This document shows positions 27,955-37,991 of a stretch of 64,000 bases of DNA, piece after piece. This DNA comes from Aquibacillus halophilus (GTDB lineage Bacteria > Bacillota > Bacilli > Bacillales > Amphibacillaceae). The DNA is taken from positions 124,001 to 188,000 of the forward strand of contig NZ_WJNG01000007.1 in the NCBI RefSeq assembly GCF_009649745.1, in the 5' to 3' direction. Numbering within the stretch: position 1 is the first letter of the stretch; each line of letters starts with the position of its first letter. A program made the translations under genes and the position numbers. The notes beneath the pieces were generated by a model that saw nothing but the letters and a program-made list of their open reading frames with translations, was not told the DNA's origin and searched no databases.

Positions 27955-29328
27955 ATGCATATATTAGTGGTCGGTATAAACTATAGAACCACCCCTGTTG
28001 AAATTAGGGAGAAATTAACTTTTCAAGATGATAAAGTTGCAGAAGCAATGCAACATTTAAATAACCAAAAAAGTATTTTAGAAAATGTGATTATTTCTAC
28101 ATGCAACCGTACGGAAATCTATGCGGTCGTTGACCAGTTGCATACAGGACGGTATTACATTAAACAATTTTTAGCTAATTGGTTTAATATGGATAAGGAG
28201 GTTTTCTCTCCACACCTTGCCATATATGAAACTGATGGCGCAATTGAACACCTTTTTAGAGTAACTAGTGGACTGGACTCGATGGTAGTTGGTGAAACCC
28301 AAATTTTAGGTCAGATGAAACAAGCTTTTTTATTAGCCCAAAAAAGTGGAACTACCGGAACTGTTTATAATGAGTTATTTAAACAAGCAATTACTTTAGC
28401 GAAGCGTGCACATAAAGAAACTGAGATTGGTAACAACGCAGTTTCTGTTAGTTATGCAGCTGTAGAATTAGCTAAAAAAATATTTGGAGACCTGTTAAAT
28501 AAACATGTGGTTATACTTGGTGCTGGTAAGATGGGTGAATTAGCTGCTAAGAATTTAAAAGGTTCCGGGGTAGAAAAAGTAACCGTAGTAAATCGGACAT
28601 TGGAAAAGGCCCAAACCGTAGCTGAACAGTTTAACGGTGAAGCTAAATCAACAGAAGATTTAATTGATATTTTACGTGAAGCAGATATATTGATTAGCTC
28701 TACTGGTTCCAATGATTATGTGTTAACGAAAGATGTACTAGCACCTGTTCACAAACAAAGAAAGGGTCGCCCTCTTTTTCTTGTGGATATTGCTGTTCCA
28801 AGAGATCTTGATCCAAGACTTAGTGATCTAGAGAGTGTCTTTTTGTATGATATCGATGATTTACAGGGAATTGTCGACGCAAACCTAGCAGAACGTCAGC
28901 AAGCATCAGAAGAGATAGAAATTATGATTGAAGAAGAGATTGTCCTTTTCAAAGCATGGTTGCAGACTCTGGGAGTTGTACCTGTAATTTCAGCCCTAAG
29001 AGATCATGCTTTAACAATACAAGCAGAAACAATGGAGAGCATCGAAAGAAAAATGCCTAACCTAACGGACCGTGAGAGAAAAGTATTAAGCAAACATACA
29101 AAAAGTATAATAAATCAGTTGCTTAAGCAACCAATATTACAGGCAAAGGAATTAGCAGTAGAACCAAATGCTGATGAATCCCTGCAATTGTTTATGCGTA
29201 TATTCGGCATAGAAGATATTGTAAAAGAAGAGCTAAGTAAACAGGATACAACTAAAATTATTAACTTCGAAAAAAGTAAAGAAGTGTCCTTATCTACATC
29301 TACTATTAAAAAAGTATCCACTCACTAA
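27955..29328 (+). CDS. hemA: Glutamyl-tRNA reductase
   Basis: The protein has 457 residues from ATG 27955, behind TGGGGGTAG; the frame extends to 27883 but without an RBS or family similarity. It reduces Glu-tRNA to glutamate-1-semialdehyde, the first committed step of heme synthesis. The catalytic Cys is in STCNRTEIY, the active-site region is [17 protein letters not shown], the NADPH-binding segment is [16 protein letters not shown], and the dimerisation helices are at the C terminus. It is the first gene of the hemAXCDBL operon. Confidence 0.97.
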   Translation: MHILVVGINYRTTPVEIREKLTFQDDKVAEAMQHLNNQKSILENVIISTCNRTEIYAVVDQLHTGRYYIKQFLANWFNMDKEVFSPHLAIYETDGAIEHLFRVTSGLDSMVVGETQILGQMKQAFLLAQKSGTTGTVYNELFKQAITLAKRAHKETEIGNNAVSVSYAAVELAKKIFGDLLNKHVVILGAGKMGELAAKNLKGSGVEKVTVVNRTLEKAQTVAEQFNGEAKSTEDLIDILREADILISSTGSNDYVLTKDVLAPVHKQRKGRPLFLVDIAVPRDLDPRLSDLESVFLYDIDDLQGIVDANLAERQQASEEIEIMIEEEIVLFKAWLQTLGVVPVISALRDHALTIQAETMESIERKMPNLTDRERKVLSKHTKSIINQLLKQPILQAKELAVEPNADESLQLFMRIFGIEDIVKEELSKQDTTKIINFEKSKEVSLSTSTIKKVSTH

Positions 29329-29343
29329 TGAAAGGCTATTGTT

Positions 29344-30159
29344 ATGCTTGAGATAAAATGGCTGTATGAACTCATCTTAATTATATATGGCACGAGTGTA
29401 GTTGGATATTTTATTGATTTTGTTCAACGTAACCGGAAGGCGAACACCACTGCCTTCTGGTTACTTAGCTTGGTTTGGATATTACAAACCCTTTTATTGC
29501 TATATCAAATTTTCGCTAAGATGAATTTTCCGGTGTTAAATGTTTATGATGGACTATACTTTTATGCCTGGATCTTGGTCACTTTTTCATTGTTAATTAA
29601 TCGATTCTTTAAAATTGATTTTTTAGTGTTTTTTACTAATTTATTAGGATTTCTCATTATGTTATTGCACATAACTGCAAAGGTAGAAGGTAATGATGTG
29701 ATAGGTGTTCAATTAGTCAGTGAATTGTTAATTGCACATATAGCACTTGCTTTAGTCTCATATGGTTTATTTACGCTCTCATTTATATTTTCTTTCATGT
29801 ATTTATTGCAGTATCAACTGTTAAAAAAGAAGAAAGGTTATAAATGGCTGAAACGATTAGGAGACTTAAAGAGATTAGATGATTTAGCTTTTCTGTTTAT
29901 AACTATTGCCACTCCAGCACTATTACTTTCTGTTATTTTAGGTGTTGTTTGGGCTTACTCTTCAGGCGCAGAGTTTTATTGGTATGATATTAAAACAATT
30001 GGTTCGTTTGTAGTCCTTTTTGTTTATGTTGTTTATTTGTTGTTGAGGTTGGGGAAGAATTATCAAGGAAGATCAATTGCACTATATAATACCGCGGCGT
30101 TCTTATTTTTACTAGTTAACTTTTTGCTGTTCAGTACACTATCAAGTTTTCACTTTTAA
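29344..30159 (+). CDS. hemX: HemX, integral membrane protein of the heme operon
   Basis: The protein has 271 residues and is almost entirely hydrophobic, with about eight predicted membrane segments of the CcsA/ResC (cytochrome c assembly) type, including the region LLIAHIALALVSYGLFTLSFIF and the tryptophan-containing WAYSSGAEFYWYDIKT. In B. subtilis HemX lowers the amount of HemA protein. It starts 16 bp after hemA. Confidence 0.9.
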   Translation: MLEIKWLYELILIIYGTSVVGYFIDFVQRNRKANTTAFWLLSLVWILQTLLLLYQIFAKMNFPVLNVYDGLYFYAWILVTFSLLINRFFKIDFLVFFTNLLGFLIMLLHITAKVEGNDVIGVQLVSELLIAHIALALVSYGLFTLSFIFSFMYLLQYQLLKKKKGYKWLKRLGDLKRLDDLAFLFITIATPALLLSVILGVVWAYSSGAEFYWYDIKTIGSFVVLFVYVVYLLLRLGKNYQGRSIALYNTAAFLFLLVNFLLFSTLSSFHF

Positions 30160-30189
30160 CGACATCCCACCATTAGGAGGACATACAAT

Positions 30190-31119
30190 ATGAGAAAAAT
30201 TGTGATTGGATCACGAAAAAGTAATTTAGCAATTACACAAACTGAATGGGTTATCGAACAACTTAAACAAGCTGGAGCACCCTATGAATTTGAAATTAAG
30301 AAGATTGTTACTAAAGGCGACAAAATTCTTGATGTTACTCTTTCAAAAGTTGGAGGTAAAGGGTTGTTTGTAAAAGAAATTGAGCAGGCTATGTATGATA
30401 AAGAAATAGATATGGCTGTTCATAGTATGAAGGATATGCCCGCAGAAGTTGCAAAAGGACTAACTATTGGTACTATTCCTGTAAGAGAGGACCATAGAGA
30501 TGCTTTAGTATCTAATAACAATGTCCTACTTAAAGATTTGCCAAAAGGGTCAATTGTAGGTACAAGTAGTCTTAGACGTGGAGCTCAAGTATTAGCGGAA
30601 CGCCCAGATCTAGAGATAAAATGGATCAGAGGTAACATTGAAACACGCTTAAGAAAATTAAAAGAAGAAAATTATGATGCTATTGTTCTTGCTGCTGCTG
30701 GATTAATACGTATGGGTTGGGGAGACGAGATAGTGACAGAGTATCTTGAACCAGAGATTTGTGTACCAGCTGTAGGTCAAGGAGCTTTGGCTATTGAATG
30801 TAGAGAAGATGATGCTGAACTAATTGAATTGTTGCAAAAAATTAGCGATGAAAAGACAACTCGAACAGTTACTGCAGAGCGTACCTTCTTGCACTTGCTT
30901 AATGGAGGGTGTCAAATCCCAATTGGTGGCTACGCCTATTTGGAGGGAAATGAAGTTGTTTTGACAGCTTTAGTAGCAACTTCTGACGGCAGTACTATTC
31001 TTAAGGAAGTAACTCGTGGAACAGATCCTGTATCGGTCGGAGAAGAAGCAGCAAATCGTCTTAAGGAACAAGGTGCACAGAAGATTGTTGATGATGCAAG
31101 AGAGGAGCTAGACCAGTAA
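30190..31119 (+). CDS. hemC: Porphobilinogen deaminase (hydroxymethylbilane synthase)
   Basis: The protein has 309 residues. It condenses four porphobilinogens on a dipyrromethane cofactor. Motifs: [70 protein letters not shown], and the cofactor cysteine in [23 protein letters not shown] precedes ATG 30190. Its stop overlaps the start of hemD by one base. Confidence 0.98.
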   Translation: MRKIVIGSRKSNLAITQTEWVIEQLKQAGAPYEFEIKKIVTKGDKILDVTLSKVGGKGLFVKEIEQAMYDKEIDMAVHSMKDMPAEVAKGLTIGTIPVREDHRDALVSNNNVLLKDLPKGSIVGTSSLRRGAQVLAERPDLEIKWIRGNIETRLRKLKEENYDAIVLAAAGLIRMGWGDEIVTEYLEPEICVPAVGQGALAIECREDDAELIELLQKISDEKTTRTVTAERTFLHLLNGGCQIPIGGYAYLEGNEVVLTALVATSDGSTILKEVTRGTDPVSVGEEAANRLKEQGAQKIVDDAREELDQ

Positions 31120-31907
31120 TGGCTAGCCCGTTAGCTGGAAAAAAGATCCTTGTTACACGAAGTGAGGATCAGGCTACAGCATTTATAGAAAAATTAAAAG
31201 AAGAGAGTGCAATTCCTTTAGTTGCACCTTTACTTAGCTTCAAGCCCAGAATACTGTATGAAAACAAGAAAATTTTCACTAAACTTCACGATTTCACATG
31301 GGTGTTTTTTACAAGTGCCAATGGCGTGAAGTTTTTTTTCAATCAATTGGACTATTGGGGTCTAAGCCATTCTGTCATAGATAAACTGAACACTGCAGTA
31401 GTAGGGAAAAAAACCAATGACATGCTACGTGAATTTGGATTTAAGGCAGATTTTCAACCGGAAAATTTTCAAGGGCGTCAAATGGTTCAAGAATTCCTTC
31501 AACAATATTCTCAAAAAGAAAGAATAATACTATTTAGTGGTAATCGCTCAAACGATGATATACCAAGAGAGTTAGAACAAAATCACGTATTTTTTCGAAA
31601 AATAGTCATTTATGATACGCTATTAAATGAAGAATCCAGGCAACAACTTCTTGAATACATAGAGAATGATATCCCTGATGCATACACATTCACGAGTCCT
31701 TCCACAATAGATGCCTTTCTTGAATTAACAAAAGTTCATGAGGAAAGAGTTAAGTCAATTAAAATGACAGGGCTCTGTGTTTGTATAGGAACTACTACAG
31801 AAAACAAAGCGATAGAAGAAGGGTTTAAGCATATACTTGTTCCTGATGTGTTCACAATTGAGGGAATGACTGTTGAACTAACTAATTACTTTTTGATGAA
31901 AGGATAA
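31119..31907 (+). CDS. hemD: Uroporphyrinogen-III synthase
   Basis: The protein has 262 residues. It closes hydroxymethylbilane with inversion of ring D. Sequence conservation in this family is low, but the pattern is present: KKILVTRSEDQATAFIEKL, WVFFTSANGVKFFF, VVGKKTNDMLREFGF, YTFTSPSTIDAFLEL, CIGTTTENKAIEEGF. The ATG overlaps the hemC stop (TAATG), so translation is coupled. Confidence 0.93.
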   Translation: MASPLAGKKILVTRSEDQATAFIEKLKEESAIPLVAPLLSFKPRILYENKKIFTKLHDFTWVFFTSANGVKFFFNQLDYWGLSHSVIDKLNTAVVGKKTNDMLREFGFKADFQPENFQGRQMVQEFLQQYSQKERIILFSGNRSNDDIPRELEQNHVFFRKIVIYDTLLNEESRQQLLEYIENDIPDAYTFTSPSTIDAFLELTKVHEERVKSIKMTGLCVCIGTTTENKAIEEGFKHILVPDVFTIEGMTVELTNYFLMKG

Positions 31908-31916
31908 GGTGAAAAT

Positions 31917-32900
31917 ATGGAAGAGTTATCTTTTAAGCGTCACCGTAGGCTGCGAAGAACTTCAAGTATGAGAGCACTAGTAAGAGAAACGACTTTATCT
32001 AAAGATGATCTCATATATCCTATGTTTATAGTTGAAGGGGAAAATGTAAAAAAAGAGGTCTCTTCTATGCCGGGAGTCTATCAAGTTTCTTTAGACCATT
32101 TAACAGAACAATTACAGGAATTGGTGAAGCTAGGCATTCGTTCTGTATTACTATTTGGCATCCCAAAACAAAAGGATGACGTTGGTACACAGGCCTATTG
32201 TGAAACCGGCATTGTCCAAGAGGCGTTAAGAAAAATAAAAAATGAGTTTCCAGAGATAATTACAGTTGCTGATACATGTCTTTGTGAGTATACTTCTCAT
32301 GGTCATTGTGGCGTGATTCACGATGGAGATGTACATAATGATCAATCACTAGAGTTACATGTGCAAACTGCAATATCTCAAGCGAAAGCGGGTGCAGACA
32401 TTATTGCTCCATCCAACATGATGGATGGGTTTGTGGCTACGATTCGAAAAGGACTTGATAAAGCTGGGTTTGCAGATATCCCAATTATGTCCTATTCAGT
32501 TAAATATGCATCCTCTCACTATGGTCCATTTCGAGAGGCGGCTGAGGGAGCACCACAATTTGGGGATCGTAAATCATATCAAATGGATCCGGCAAATCGT
32601 TTAGAAGCATTTCGTGAAGCAGCGTCAGATATCAGCGAGGGTGCAGACTTTTTAATCGTAAAACCCGCCCTTTCGTATCTAGATATTATCCGTGATGTTA
32701 AAGAGCGTTTTAATGCACCATTAGTTGCTTATAATGTAAGTGGAGAATATGCAATGGTTAAAGCTGCAGCACAAAATGGCTGGATTGATGAAAAAACGAT
32801 TGTACTTGAACAATTAACTTCAATGAAACGCGCTGGTGCTGATTTAATCATTACTTATTTTGCGAAAGATGCTGCTAAATGGATAGAAGAAGGGGAGTGA
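31917..32900 (+). CDS. hemB: Delta-aminolevulinic acid dehydratase (porphobilinogen synthase)
   Basis: The protein has 327 residues. It joins two aminolevulinate molecules into porphobilinogen. The zinc-binding cysteines are in [15 protein letters not shown]. The first Schiff-base lysine is in [19 protein letters not shown] and the second in [16 protein letters not shown]. The N terminus [20 protein letters not shown] is typical. It starts 9 bp after hemD. Confidence 0.98.
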   Translation: MEELSFKRHRRLRRTSSMRALVRETTLSKDDLIYPMFIVEGENVKKEVSSMPGVYQVSLDHLTEQLQELVKLGIRSVLLFGIPKQKDDVGTQAYCETGIVQEALRKIKNEFPEIITVADTCLCEYTSHGHCGVIHDGDVHNDQSLELHVQTAISQAKAGADIIAPSNMMDGFVATIRKGLDKAGFADIPIMSYSVKYASSHYGPFREAAEGAPQFGDRKSYQMDPANRLEAFREAASDISEGADFLIVKPALSYLDIIRDVKERFNAPLVAYNVSGEYAMVKAAAQNGWIDEKTIVLEQLTSMKRAGADLIITYFAKDAAKWIEEGE

Positions 32901-32904
32901 ATCT

Positions 32905-34191
32905 ATGCGAAATTTTACTAATTCAATAGATGCTTACAAGGAAGCTGTAAATTTGATGCCAGGTGGGGTCAATAGCCCAGTTAGAGCATTTAAATCCGTT
33001 GGAATGAGCCCTATTTTTATGGAACGTGGTAAAGGATCCAAAATATACGATATCGACGGAAATGAATATATAGATTATGTATTGAGTTGGGGACCACTGA
33101 TTTTAGGTCACGCCGATGAACGTGTAGTAACTAAATTAAAGGAAGTTACCGAAAATGGGACAAGTTTCGGTGCACCTACCTTAGCTGAAAATAAGTTAGC
33201 CAATCTTGTATTAGAACGGGTTCCTTCGATAGAAATGGTACGTATGGTTAACTCAGGTACAGAAGCAACTATGAGTGCATTACGATTGGCTCGTGGATAC
33301 ACAGGTAGAGATAAAATATTAAAATTTGAGGGCAACTATCATGGCCATGGCGATTCGTTATTAATTAAAGCAGGATCAGGTGTCGCTACATTAGGATTGC
33401 CTGATAGCCCCGGTGTTCCAGAGGCAATTGCTCAAAATACGATTACAGTCCCTTATAACGACATAGAGAGTGTTCGTTATGCTTTTGAACAATTTGGTGA
33501 TGAATTAGCAGCTGTAATTATCGAGCCAGTATCTGGAAACATGGGTGTTGTACCTCCAAAGGATGACTTCTTACAAAACTTAAGAGATATTACCGAAGAA
33601 AATGGAACACTCTTAATTTTTGATGAAGTAATGACCGGATTTCGTGTTGGCTACAATTGTGCTCAAGGTCATTTTGGAGTAACGCCAGATATTACTTGCC
33701 TTGGTAAAGTAATTGGTGGTGGACTACCAGTTGGGGCTTACGGTGGTAAGCGCGAGATTATGGAAAGGATTGCACCAGCCGGAGATATTTATCAAGCAGG
33801 AACATTGTCAGGTAATCCTCTAGCTATGACTGCTGGATATGAAACATTGGTTGCAATGAACCAAGAGGCATATCAACAAATTAATAGAAAAGTTGATCGA
33901 CTTATAGATGGTTATCAGCAGGCTGCTAAAGAGCACAACATTCCTTTGCAGGTTAACCGAGCAGGATCTATGGTTGGCTTCTTCTTCACTGATGAACAGG
34001 TTGAAAACTTCGAGTCGGCAAGCAGATCTAATTTAGACCATTTTGCAAGTTACTACCGTTCTATGATTGAGGAAGGTATTTTCTTACCTCCGTCTCAATT
34101 TGAAGGTATCTTTTTATCAACAGCCCATTCAGATGAGGATATTGAGAAAACAATCGAAGCAGCAAAAACAGCCTTTTCTAAATTAAAATAA
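32905..34191 (+). CDS. hemL: Glutamate-1-semialdehyde 2,1-aminomutase
   Basis: The protein has 428 residues. It is a PLP enzyme converting glutamate-1-semialdehyde to aminolevulinate. Motifs: [56 protein letters not shown], and the PLP lysine in [20 protein letters not shown] 32905 follows AAGGGGAGTG, 4 bp after hemB. It is the last gene of the heme operon, and the operon therefore makes uroporphyrinogen III from Glu-tRNA. Confidence 0.98.
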   Translation: MRNFTNSIDAYKEAVNLMPGGVNSPVRAFKSVGMSPIFMERGKGSKIYDIDGNEYIDYVLSWGPLILGHADERVVTKLKEVTENGTSFGAPTLAENKLANLVLERVPSIEMVRMVNSGTEATMSALRLARGYTGRDKILKFEGNYHGHGDSLLIKAGSGVATLGLPDSPGVPEAIAQNTITVPYNDIESVRYAFEQFGDELAAVIIEPVSGNMGVVPPKDDFLQNLRDITEENGTLLIFDEVMTGFRVGYNCAQGHFGVTPDITCLGKVIGGGLPVGAYGGKREIMERIAPAGDIYQAGTLSGNPLAMTAGYETLVAMNQEAYQQINRKVDRLIDGYQQAAKEHNIPLQVNRAGSMVGFFFTDEQVENFESASRSNLDHFASYYRSMIEEGIFLPPSQFEGIFLSTAHSDEDIEKTIEAAKTAFSKLK

Positions 34192-34200
34192 GGCTGTTTT
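34165..34200 (+). terminator. Terminator overlapping the hemL stop codon
   Basis: AAAACAGCCTT (34165-34175) lies in the last hemL codons and pairs perfectly with AAGGCTGTTTT (34190-34200) just after the TAA, ending in T residues. Confidence 0.7.
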
Positions 34201-34278
34201 CCAAAAGATTGTTGTTATTGACACAAAATCTATAGATTGCGCAGTAACTTTTTACATTTTTCCTTAATCGACTGCTAT

Positions 34279-34407
34279 GTTGATTTGCGCTCCGGGCAGT
34301 CGCTTTCCGCCGGCACGGCTTCAGCCTCCTCGTGGAAAACCGCCACTGCGGGGTCTTCAGACGCGTGCTGTTCCGGCAGGAGTCGACTGCCCTCCGCTCC
34401 AATCAAC
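34279..34407 (-). repeat. Palindromic intergenic repeat, copy B1
   Basis: This is the counterpart of copy A1 (13516-13643) in the same minus orientation. Terminal arms GGGCAGTCG (34294-34302) and CGACTGCCC (34384-34392) pair perfectly, where A1 has one mismatch. The core shows GCGGGGTCTTCAG and GGCTTCAGCCTCCTCG, the reverse complements of the GAAGACCCCGC and GAGGAGGCTGA boxes of the plus copies. Confidence 0.75.
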
Positions 34408-34602
34408 TATCATAAGTGTAGTTGCACAAACAGATTACTGTATAGCGTAGAACGAAGGAAATACACTAAAATTTCATTGAGAAGTAGTATTCAACGTTAT
34501 TGGTATTTTTCTTACTTTAACAGAAAGCTTTTCTAAGTTGGAGAAAAACGCTCCCTTTCAATTGGAGAAATACGTGAAACTTGATTATGGGTTTTATTAT
34601 CG

Positions 34603-34759
34603 CAAATCAGAACACGATTACTAGTGTAGGCAGAATACGTAGACTCCTGTGGGAACAGCGCGTTCCGAAGACCCCGGAAGAATCGTTCTTTGATTCTGAG
34701 GAGGCTGAGGTCGTGCCCACGGAAAGCAAAGTATTCTGCCGAAACGGTGTATAGCAGAG
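34603..34759 (+). repeat. Palindromic intergenic repeat, copy B2
   Basis: This is the counterpart of copy A2 in plus orientation. The boundary stem GGCAGAATAC (34629-34638) pairs with GTATTCTGCC (34731-34740). Relative to A2 (GGCAAAAAAC with GTTTTTTGCC) two base pairs have changed on both arms. Shared boxes: GACTCCTGTGGGAACAG, GAAGACCCC, GAGGAGGCTGAGG, GTGCCCACGGAAAGC. Confidence 0.75.
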
Positions 34760-34860
34760 CCGATTATATACAGAATGTAGAAATCAACTATCAGTTACTT
34801 TGCATTTTACATCCACTGCGAAAAATTAAAACAAATAAGCTTAAAATAATGACTCGTTAT

Positions 34861-34911
34861 GAGCCACCACAAAAATATCTGTCATGATATTTTTGTGGTG
34901 GCTCATTTTTT
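34861..34911. terminator. Very strong hairpin terminator before spoVID
   Basis: GAGCCACCACAAAAATAT (34861-34878) pairs perfectly with ATATTTTTGTGGTGGCTC (34887-34904) and is followed by ATTTTTTAT. It is 670 bp beyond hemL, after the repeat pair, and may be a backstop for the heme operon or end an unseen transcript through the repeats. Confidence 0.85.
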
Positions 34912-35093
34912 ATATGGATTAAGATAATAAGTATTTGCTTCTATTCTGTCATATAATTCATAAGTTCATATAAGGCCATCTATAAAATCTAGGGTCAATA
35001 AGGTATTAAATGCATAATTCTATAATAATTTCATATATCTGAAATGTGAGGGTAATGTACGATTGCATGTGATTCTGAGGGGAGGAATTAGTG

Positions 35094-36203
35094 TTGGCAA
35101 ATGGTGATCAGTCAGTTTTCACTTTTGATCTAAGTGAATCTTTATGGTTTGAAAAGGGACAGGAAGTTGACGAAATAATGGGGATATCTCTAGAACCTGA
35201 AATTTCAATTCAAGAGTTTGATGATTTTATATCTATTAGAGGCGTTATTGAATTGAAAGGAGAATATTTTCAGGTAAGGGAAAGTGCAGAAGAGGAAGTT
35301 CTTTCTTTACGTGACCATCCTTCTCAACGGTTTGTTGACAGGGTAGAAAGCTATGAGGATGGAGTAAATGAATTTTTCCATAACTTTCCTGTGGAGGTTT
35401 CTATTCCAAAGTACCGAATTGATTCATTAGATGACGTCATGGTAGGTATTGAGTCATTTGACTATGAACTGCCAGAAAACAGTCAATTAAAGCTTAATGC
35501 GGTTATTGCTATTCATGGTGTGGTGGAGGATCGTACAGAACCTACGGAAGAATATCAGGAACCGGGGAAAAGTTATGATGATGTTGATGACATAGACGAA
35601 TCTGAGCGCGAAGAGGAAGAAGAGATCATCTATGAAGAGCCTTTAGTTGAAGAACCAGAACCAGAGGTAGAGATTGATGAAACTTTTGAATTCGACCTTA
35701 AAGAAAAAGAAGAAGAAAATAAAGTAGAAGTTAAAAGAGATGAACATGAAGAAGTGAAATCAGGGAAAAAAGATTCTAAAAACACAGAAAAAGAAAGATG
35801 GAAAAACAAAAAATCACAATCATTGTCTGAGTTTTTTGGTAGTATGGATAAACCTAAGAAAGCAGAAAAAGTAGAAGATGTTGCTGAATCAATGGAATCT
35901 TCAAGTATAGTATCATTTTCTTCCTATTCAAAGGAAGAATCAGAAGATGACTATGAATCATCGAGAGAAGAAAGAGTCCAACAGGACACTACTTACTTGA
36001 TGAACATATTTGAGGATGATGATGAAGACCGATTTTCAAGTATGAAGATGTGTATCGTCCAAGAATCTGATACATTGAGCTCCCTTGCAGAAAAATATAA
36101 TATATCGGCACTTAATATCTCCAAAACAAACAGGTTAGAGGATGACCAATTATCAGAAGGACAAATTTTATATATACCAAATAAGAATGCAAAGGTTAAA
36201 TAG
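35094..36203 (+). CDS. spoVID: Stage VI sporulation protein D (spore coat assembly)
   Basis: The protein has 369 residues. It starts with TTG 35094 (7 bp after GGAGGA; GTG 35091 is an alternative). The N-terminal domain (residues about 1-150, FDLSESLWFEKGQEVDEIMGISLEPEI) is the SpoVID fold needed to encase the spore. A long acidic, lysine/glutamate-rich disordered middle follows, and a LysM domain ends the protein (SLAEKYNISALNISKTN). In B. subtilis it recruits SafA and directs coat encasement in the mother cell. Confidence 0.94.
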   Translation: MANGDQSVFTFDLSESLWFEKGQEVDEIMGISLEPEISIQEFDDFISIRGVIELKGEYFQVRESAEEEVLSLRDHPSQRFVDRVESYEDGVNEFFHNFPVEVSIPKYRIDSLDDVMVGIESFDYELPENSQLKLNAVIAIHGVVEDRTEPTEEYQEPGKSYDDVDDIDESEREEEEEIIYEEPLVEEPEPEVEIDETFEFDLKEKEEENKVEVKRDEHEEVKSGKKDSKNTEKERWKNKKSQSLSEFFGSMDKPKKAEKVEDVAESMESSSIVSFSSYSKEESEDDYESSREERVQQDTTYLMNIFEDDDEDRFSSMKMCIVQESDTLSSLAEKYNISALNISKTNRLEDDQLSEGQILYIPNKNAKVK

Positions 36204-36207
36204 TAAG

Positions 36208-36250
36208 ACTACAAATCCCTTGCCACGTGAGTGACAAGGGATTTTGTAGT
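36208..36250 (+). terminator. Terminator of spoVID
   Basis: ACTACAAATCCCTTGCCAC pairs with GTGACAAGGGATTTTGTAGT with few mismatches around a GTGA loop; it separates spoVID from the next gene. Confidence 0.75.
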
Positions 36251-36300
36251 ATGTTTGTATTGCTCAATCTAAATTTGGAAGCTGTTGGAGTGGTTAATTG

Positions 36301-37323
36301 ATGACAAATGTAAGGAGAATATTAGAAGCCTATCAAATTGTGCCAACAGAAATCACAGAAATTTCTAATCGATTATATAAGATTCAAAGTCACAATTATT
36401 CGTTTGCCTTGAAAAGATCTAGTCTAAATGAAAATTCTATTGATAACTGGAAAAATGTGTATCATTTATCAAATGAACATCATCTTACTTCAATTCTGCC
36501 AGTATATATGACTGTTAAAGGGGACATAGTTCATAAATACAATAATGAAATTTATTATTTAACACCGTGGAAGGAAAGAAGACAAAGTGACGAACCGAAG
36601 TATGAGGTTGAATCACTTTACCAAACAATTGGAAGTATTCATCATAAAACCAAAAAGGAAATAAGCTTACGAACTGACCAGGTTGAACAACTTATACCAC
36701 AAGAAAAAGAAAGAGTAGCGACTTATAAAGGCAAATTAACCAGTTTTGTAGAAAAATTTGAACGCCGTCGCTACATGTCACCGTTCGAATTAAGAGTTTG
36801 TATGCAGTACCGTGATTTAGAGCAGGTCTTTAAGAATATTGATTACTGGTATGATTACTATTTGGAAGATCTTATTAAAGATGGTGTCAGCTATTCATCA
36901 CTTTGTCATGGAAACCTTCGTTCTTCCCATCAAGTTTATCACAATGGTACTACCTATTTAATTAATTGGGAGCACTCTTTTCATGGAAATTCAATCCGAG
37001 ATTTAGCAATCTATTTTTTTCATGAGCTAAGATATCATGATAGTTATTTAGAACACCTCGCAAATTCATTTCCAATTTATGAACAATATAATCCACTGCT
37101 ACAAAGTGAGAGAAGCTTATTAGCTATTTATCTTATAAATCCTTACAGTTACTTAAACCTAATTGAAAGCTACGATCAAAATAGGCTAAAAAGCGTACAT
37201 CCATTTCAAGTTAGATTATTAGAACATGGATATCGACGTCTAATGCAGGGATTAACTTTTCAAAATAGTCTACATGAAACGAGGCAGAAAATTATAGAAC
37301 AACAACAGGAATCGGAAAGTTAG
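36301..37323 (+). CDS. ysxE: Spore coat-associated kinase-like protein YsxE (CotS family)
   Basis: The protein has 340 residues from ATG 36301, with GGAGTGG about 7 bp upstream. It has the aminoglycoside-phosphotransferase fold: an N-terminal lobe with YSFALKRSS (Lys in the ATP site), CHGNLRSSHQVYH as the catalytic loop (HGN in place of HGD), and INWEHSFHGNSIRDLAIYFF as the metal-binding segment (usually ID.E). CotS/YsxE/YtaA proteins are spore coat components in Bacillus. It follows spoVID as in B. subtilis. Confidence 0.88.
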   Translation: MTNVRRILEAYQIVPTEITEISNRLYKIQSHNYSFALKRSSLNENSIDNWKNVYHLSNEHHLTSILPVYMTVKGDIVHKYNNEIYYLTPWKERRQSDEPKYEVESLYQTIGSIHHKTKKEISLRTDQVEQLIPQEKERVATYKGKLTSFVEKFERRRYMSPFELRVCMQYRDLEQVFKNIDYWYDYYLEDLIKDGVSYSSLCHGNLRSSHQVYHNGTTYLINWEHSFHGNSIRDLAIYFFHELRYHDSYLEHLANSFPIYEQYNPLLQSERSLLAIYLINPYSYLNLIESYDQNRLKSVHPFQVRLLEHGYRRLMQGLTFQNSLHETRQKIIEQQQESES

Positions 37324-37508
37324 ATATACTGGAAATAGAATGCAAAGAAAATCCCAATAAAAATCCCTAACAGAAGAATATCGAAGGTAGTTGGAAAAAA
37401 AAGTGTCCGTACTAATTGGAAAATTACAATTGGTAATGTTGCTCGTTCTATAACGAGTAGCCAATATCTTGCCCATGGGGGAAGTCGATAACGATAATAT
37501 CTTGCCAT
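37320..37508 (-). CDS. Small membrane protein of unknown function
   Basis: The protein has 62 residues on the minus strand, from the ATG at 37508, which is 6-7 bp after AGAAGGGGTG. A basic N terminus (MARYYRYRLPPWARYWLL) is followed by two short hydrophobic stretches (IVIFQLVRTLFF and ILLLGIFIGIFFAFYF). The good RBS and membrane-like composition support a real gene. It overlaps the end of ysxE by 4 bp, tail to tail. No function is known. Confidence 0.6.
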   Translation of the reverse strand: MARYYRYRLPPWARYWLLVIERATLPIVIFQLVRTLFFPTTFDILLLGIFIGIFFAFYFQYI

Positions 37509-37588
37509 ATTTTCACCCCTTCTAGTCTTTTGGTGTATCATATGTAATCAACCTATTCAATGGTGCATAGAAAAAATAAATAAATTTG

Positions 37589-37618
37589 TTGACTTATTTG
37601 TGTTATTTTGGATAAAAT
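37589..37618 (+). promoter_or_regulatory. Promoter of the valS T-box transcript
   Basis: TTGACT (37589-37594), 18 bp, TAAAAT (37613-37618). The transcript would begin about 20 nt before the T-box stem I. Confidence 0.6.
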
Positions 37619-37639
37619 AGCTAGTATAAATAACACGAA

Positions 37640-37898
37640 TAAATGCAGTGAAGAGGAAGAGTATTTTGCAAATACCTGATAGAGAGGGAATCGTTAGCTG
37701 GAAGATTCCTAGGATTATTTGCATTAGAAAGTCACCTCTGACGCAGCTTCTTTGAACAAAAGTAAGTAGGAGAAGCCGGTGATGAACCGTTAATGAATGA
37801 AGTGTGCATACATGAATGAGTAGAAGTGTATGCAAACGAAGGTGGTACCACGGAAATAAATCCTTTTCGTCCTTTATGGATGAAGGGGATTTTTTATA
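37640..37898 (+). promoter_or_regulatory. T-box leader controlling valS
   Basis: The T-box consensus is present as AACGAAGGTGGTACCACGG (37835-37853), directly followed by a terminator (AAATCC...GGATTT with T-run, 37859-37897). Stem I runs from about 37645, where GAAGAGGAAGAG can pair with the CACCTCT region near 37733-37739. A GTC at 37731-37733 in the 3' strand of stem I is the likely valine specifier. Uncharged tRNA-Val would stabilise the antiterminator and permit valS transcription. Confidence 0.93.
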
Positions 37899-37991
37899 TT
37901 GTTTTTTATTGAAGGGTAAGGCTTCTTGGATATTAAATGAGAAATCAATTGTCAGGGTGCTATTGCTACTTAAACAAAGGAGGAAGTAAAC

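Noticed and set aside
34178-34402. Minus- and plus-strand frames over repeat copy B1
   Set aside because: Composition follows the repeat (many Arg and Ser codons); similar frames in copy A1 are not conserved as protein.
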